In this document: in pieces, positions 6,643-7,575 of the stretch | Position numbering within the stretch: position 1 is the first letter of the stretch | How the letters are laid out: every line of letters begins with the position of its first letter | NCBI GenBank assembly: GCA_019310865.1 | Contig: JAFDDL010000166.1 | Span: 1 to 7,575 of the forward strand | Source: Deltaproteobacteria bacterium | Lineage (GTDB): Bacteria; Desulfobacterota; Desulfobacteria; Desulfobacterales; JAFDDL01 | Reading direction: 5' to 3' | DNA: 7,575 nucleotides | Position numbers and translations under genes: made by a program | The notes under the pieces: generated by a model | What the model was told of the DNA's origin: nothing | The model's database searches: none | Seen by the model: only the letters and a program-made list of their open reading frames with translations

Positions 6643-6695
6643 GATCCGGTCCCAGGTTTTCCCTGGGATTGCCCCCCATCGGGGGAGGATCTTTT
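6643..6695 (+). terminator. Potential three-way-junction stem ending in T4, possible terminator or attenuator
   Basis: GATCC (6643-6647) pairs with GGATC (6687-6691) and encloses two hairpins: TCCCAGG/CCTGGGA (6650-6656 with 6662-6668, loop TTTTC) and CCCCC/GGGGG (6673-6677 with 6681-6685, loop ATC). TTTT follows at 6692-6695. It starts seven bases after the RND stop codon. The T-run is short, so termination may be partial and could lower expression of the DUF1302 gene relative to the transporter. Base pairing is seen by eye; no folding energy was computed. Confidence 0.45.
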
Positions 6696-6700
6696 GAAGC

Positions 6701-6774
6701 ACCATATGATGGGAAAACGGGTTCGTTGAAGGCCCGGTTTCAAAATCTGAGGAAAGGAGGTGATACCATATGAT
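6701..6774 (+). repeat. Direct repeat pair ACCATATGAT
   Basis: Two exact 10-base copies lie at 6701-6710 and 6765-6774, with a start-to-start distance of 64 bases, close to six helical turns. Each contains the palindrome CATATG. The second overlaps the ATG of the two-codon frame described at 6753-6778. They may be chance, a small duplication, or paired protein-binding sites. Confidence 0.3.
6715..6740 (+). promoter_or_regulatory. Imperfect hairpin in the DUF1302 gene leader
   Basis: AAACGGG (6715-6721) can pair with CCC-(G)-GTTT (6733-6740) with one bulged G and an 11-base loop. It lies between the possible terminator and the strong ribosome site at 6753. Modest support only. Confidence 0.25.
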
Positions 6775-6778
6775 TTAA
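6753..6778 (+). promoter_or_regulatory. Full-length Shine-Dalgarno sequence with a two-codon reading frame
   Basis: AAAGGAGGTGAT (6753-6764) equals the complete complement of the conserved 3' end of bacterial 16S rRNA (ATCACCTCCTTT). Five bases later comes ATG (6770-6772), then ATT and TAA (6776-6778), so the frame encodes only Met-Ile. The DUF1302 gene's own GTG is 63 bases further on, with its own ribosome site. Options are a ribosome-loading or reinitiation leader, a minimal upstream reading frame with a regulatory role, or the remnant of a lost gene start. A small inverted repeat, CAGAC/GTCTG (6779-6783 with 6789-6793), follows directly. Confidence 0.5.
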
Positions 6779-6824
6779 CAGACTGATTGTCTGAAGCTGA
6801 AGCCCCGATGTTAATGAACATGAT

Positions 6825-6833
6825 AAGGGAGGG
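6825..6833 (+). promoter_or_regulatory. Ribosome binding site supporting the GTG start of the DUF1302 gene
   Basis: AAGGGAGGG lies seven bases before GTG 6841. In-frame ATGs at 6808, 6814 and 6820 would add 7-11 residues before the signal peptide but have no comparable upstream site, and the n-region starting at GTG (Asn-Lys-Lys) is already typical. GTG is therefore preferred. Confidence 0.7.
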
Positions 6834-6840
6834 TGTAAAA

Positions 6841-7575
6841 GTGAATAAAAAGCTACAACCGTTGATGTTGGTGATGAGTTTGTTTATTGTTTTTTCCTTT
6901 GTATTCGGAGGAAATGCCGGTGCAATTACGTTGGACTCCCAGGGAAATTATCAACTGGGGGGGTATCTTCAAAACATAACAGGCCTGAGGTTAGAAGATG
7001 GCGTAAATGAAAGTGGCGATCTATCCACCTTCAGGAATGAGCTTTTTCTGGATTTTTCGGCTCGATTTTCCGATGAACTCCAATTTAATGCTATCGCCAG
7101 GGGGCATTATGAGGGGTCGTATGGTCTGGATAGTGGCATCCATCAAAGACCGGATGGTGAATCCACGACGCCGGGTCCCGACACGCTGGATCACGTGAAT
7201 GATTTTGACTTCAGGGAGTATTACCTCACCTATTCGCCAGGCAATTTCATAATAAAGATTGGCCGCCAGCAGGTGGCCTGGGGAGAGGCCGATGCCATCC
7301 GGATCGCCGATATCATCAATCCCCTGGATCTGAGCTGGCGCTGGTCTTTCCCGACATGGGAAGAAATTCGGATTCCACTTCACATGATCAATCTCGCTTA
7401 CAATATTCCAGACTCTGCGCGTGATGTCAGGTTTGAAGTCGTATATGTTCCTGCAGATTTCAGACCTCACCAGTTTGCCCCGGAACACGCCAACTGGTCG
7501 TTGTGGGATAATTTCGGGATAAATGCCGATATCAGTTTTTTAGGCATACCCGGGGTTAACTCGGTTCACGATCTT
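6841..7575 (+). CDS. DUF1302-family predicted outer-membrane protein, N-terminal part
   Basis: The frame stays open for 245 codons to the window edge, so the C-terminus is missing; family members are usually several hundred residues longer. A clear signal peptide is present: Lys3-Lys4, a hydrophobic stretch at about 8-22 and a probable cleavage after AGA (26-28). The mature protein starts with short alternating strands (YQLGGYLQN, then FRNELFLDFSARF) that look like beta-barrel hairpins. The signature GRQQVAWGEADAIRIADIIN (141-160) followed by PLD (161-163) is the recognisable DUF1302 block. Such proteins are predicted to sit in the outer membrane and are often encoded with DUF1329, YCF48-like and RND genes, as here. 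A channel or receptor role for hydrophobic compounds is inferred from that company. A DUF1329 gene may follow beyond the window. Confidence 0.86.
   Translation, partial: MNKKLQPLMLVMSLFIVFSFVFGGNAGAITLDSQGNYQLGGYLQNITGLRLEDGVNESGDLSTFRNELFLDFSARFSDELQFNAIARGHYEGSYGLDSGIHQRPDGESTTPGPDTLDHVNDFDFREYYLTYSPGNFIIKIGRQQVAWGEADAIRIADIINPLDLSWRWSFPTWEEIRIPLHMINLAYNIPDSARDVRFEVVYVPADFRPHQFAPEHANWSLWDNFGINADISFLGIPGVNSVHDL

Noticed and set aside
7021..7488. Reverse-strand open frame of 155 codons opposite the DUF1302 gene
   Set aside because: It overlaps the DUF1302 signature block on the other strand and shows no domain or good ribosome site.

Overview
The window reads like the chromosome of an anaerobic Gram-negative bacterium, most plausibly a deltaproteobacterium of the sulfate-reducer type (Desulfobacterota). 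This is an inference. It rests on the mix of a DmsB/NrfC-like plus NrfD-like redox module, an FmdE-like protein, a cysteine-tailed molybdopterin-binding protein, and outer-membrane and RND components, with strong AGGAGG-type ribosome sites and moderate G+C. All eight recognisable genes lie on the + strand. No tRNA, rRNA, CRISPR array, insertion sequence or phage gene was seen.

Left part (1-3155), redox module. The 3' end of an iron-sulfur electron-transfer subunit is followed by an NrfD/PsrC-type membrane quinone-interacting subunit. Then come three soluble accessory proteins: a cysteine-less carboxymuconolactone decarboxylase/AhpD-fold protein, an FmdE-family protein with a C-terminal zinc ribbon, and a MoeA-like molybdopterin-binding protein with a cysteine-rich tail. 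The catalytic molybdopterin (or tungstopterin) subunit would be expected upstream, outside the window. Two of the three accessory proteins belong to families tied to Mo/W enzymes, so they may serve assembly or cofactor handling for that enzyme.

Right part (3174-7575), envelope module. An exported seven-bladed YCF48-like beta-propeller starts only 18 bases after the molybdopterin-binding gene. It is followed by an RND/MMPL-family inner-membrane transporter and by the first 245 codons of a DUF1302-family predicted outer-membrane protein that runs off the window. Together these look like an inner-membrane, periplasm and outer-membrane route for a hydrophobic compound. The substrate cannot be read from the sequence.

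Non-coding stretches are short but structured: a strong stem-loop at 150-173, a nested inverted repeat at 4159-4202, and the 204-base gap 6637-6840. That gap holds a potential three-way junction ending in T4, another imperfect hairpin, and a ribosome site matching the full anti-Shine-Dalgarno complement in front of a two-codon reading frame. The most interesting points are the coupling of the redox module to the envelope module, the loss of family cysteines in two adjacent accessory proteins, and the leader in front of the DUF1302 gene.
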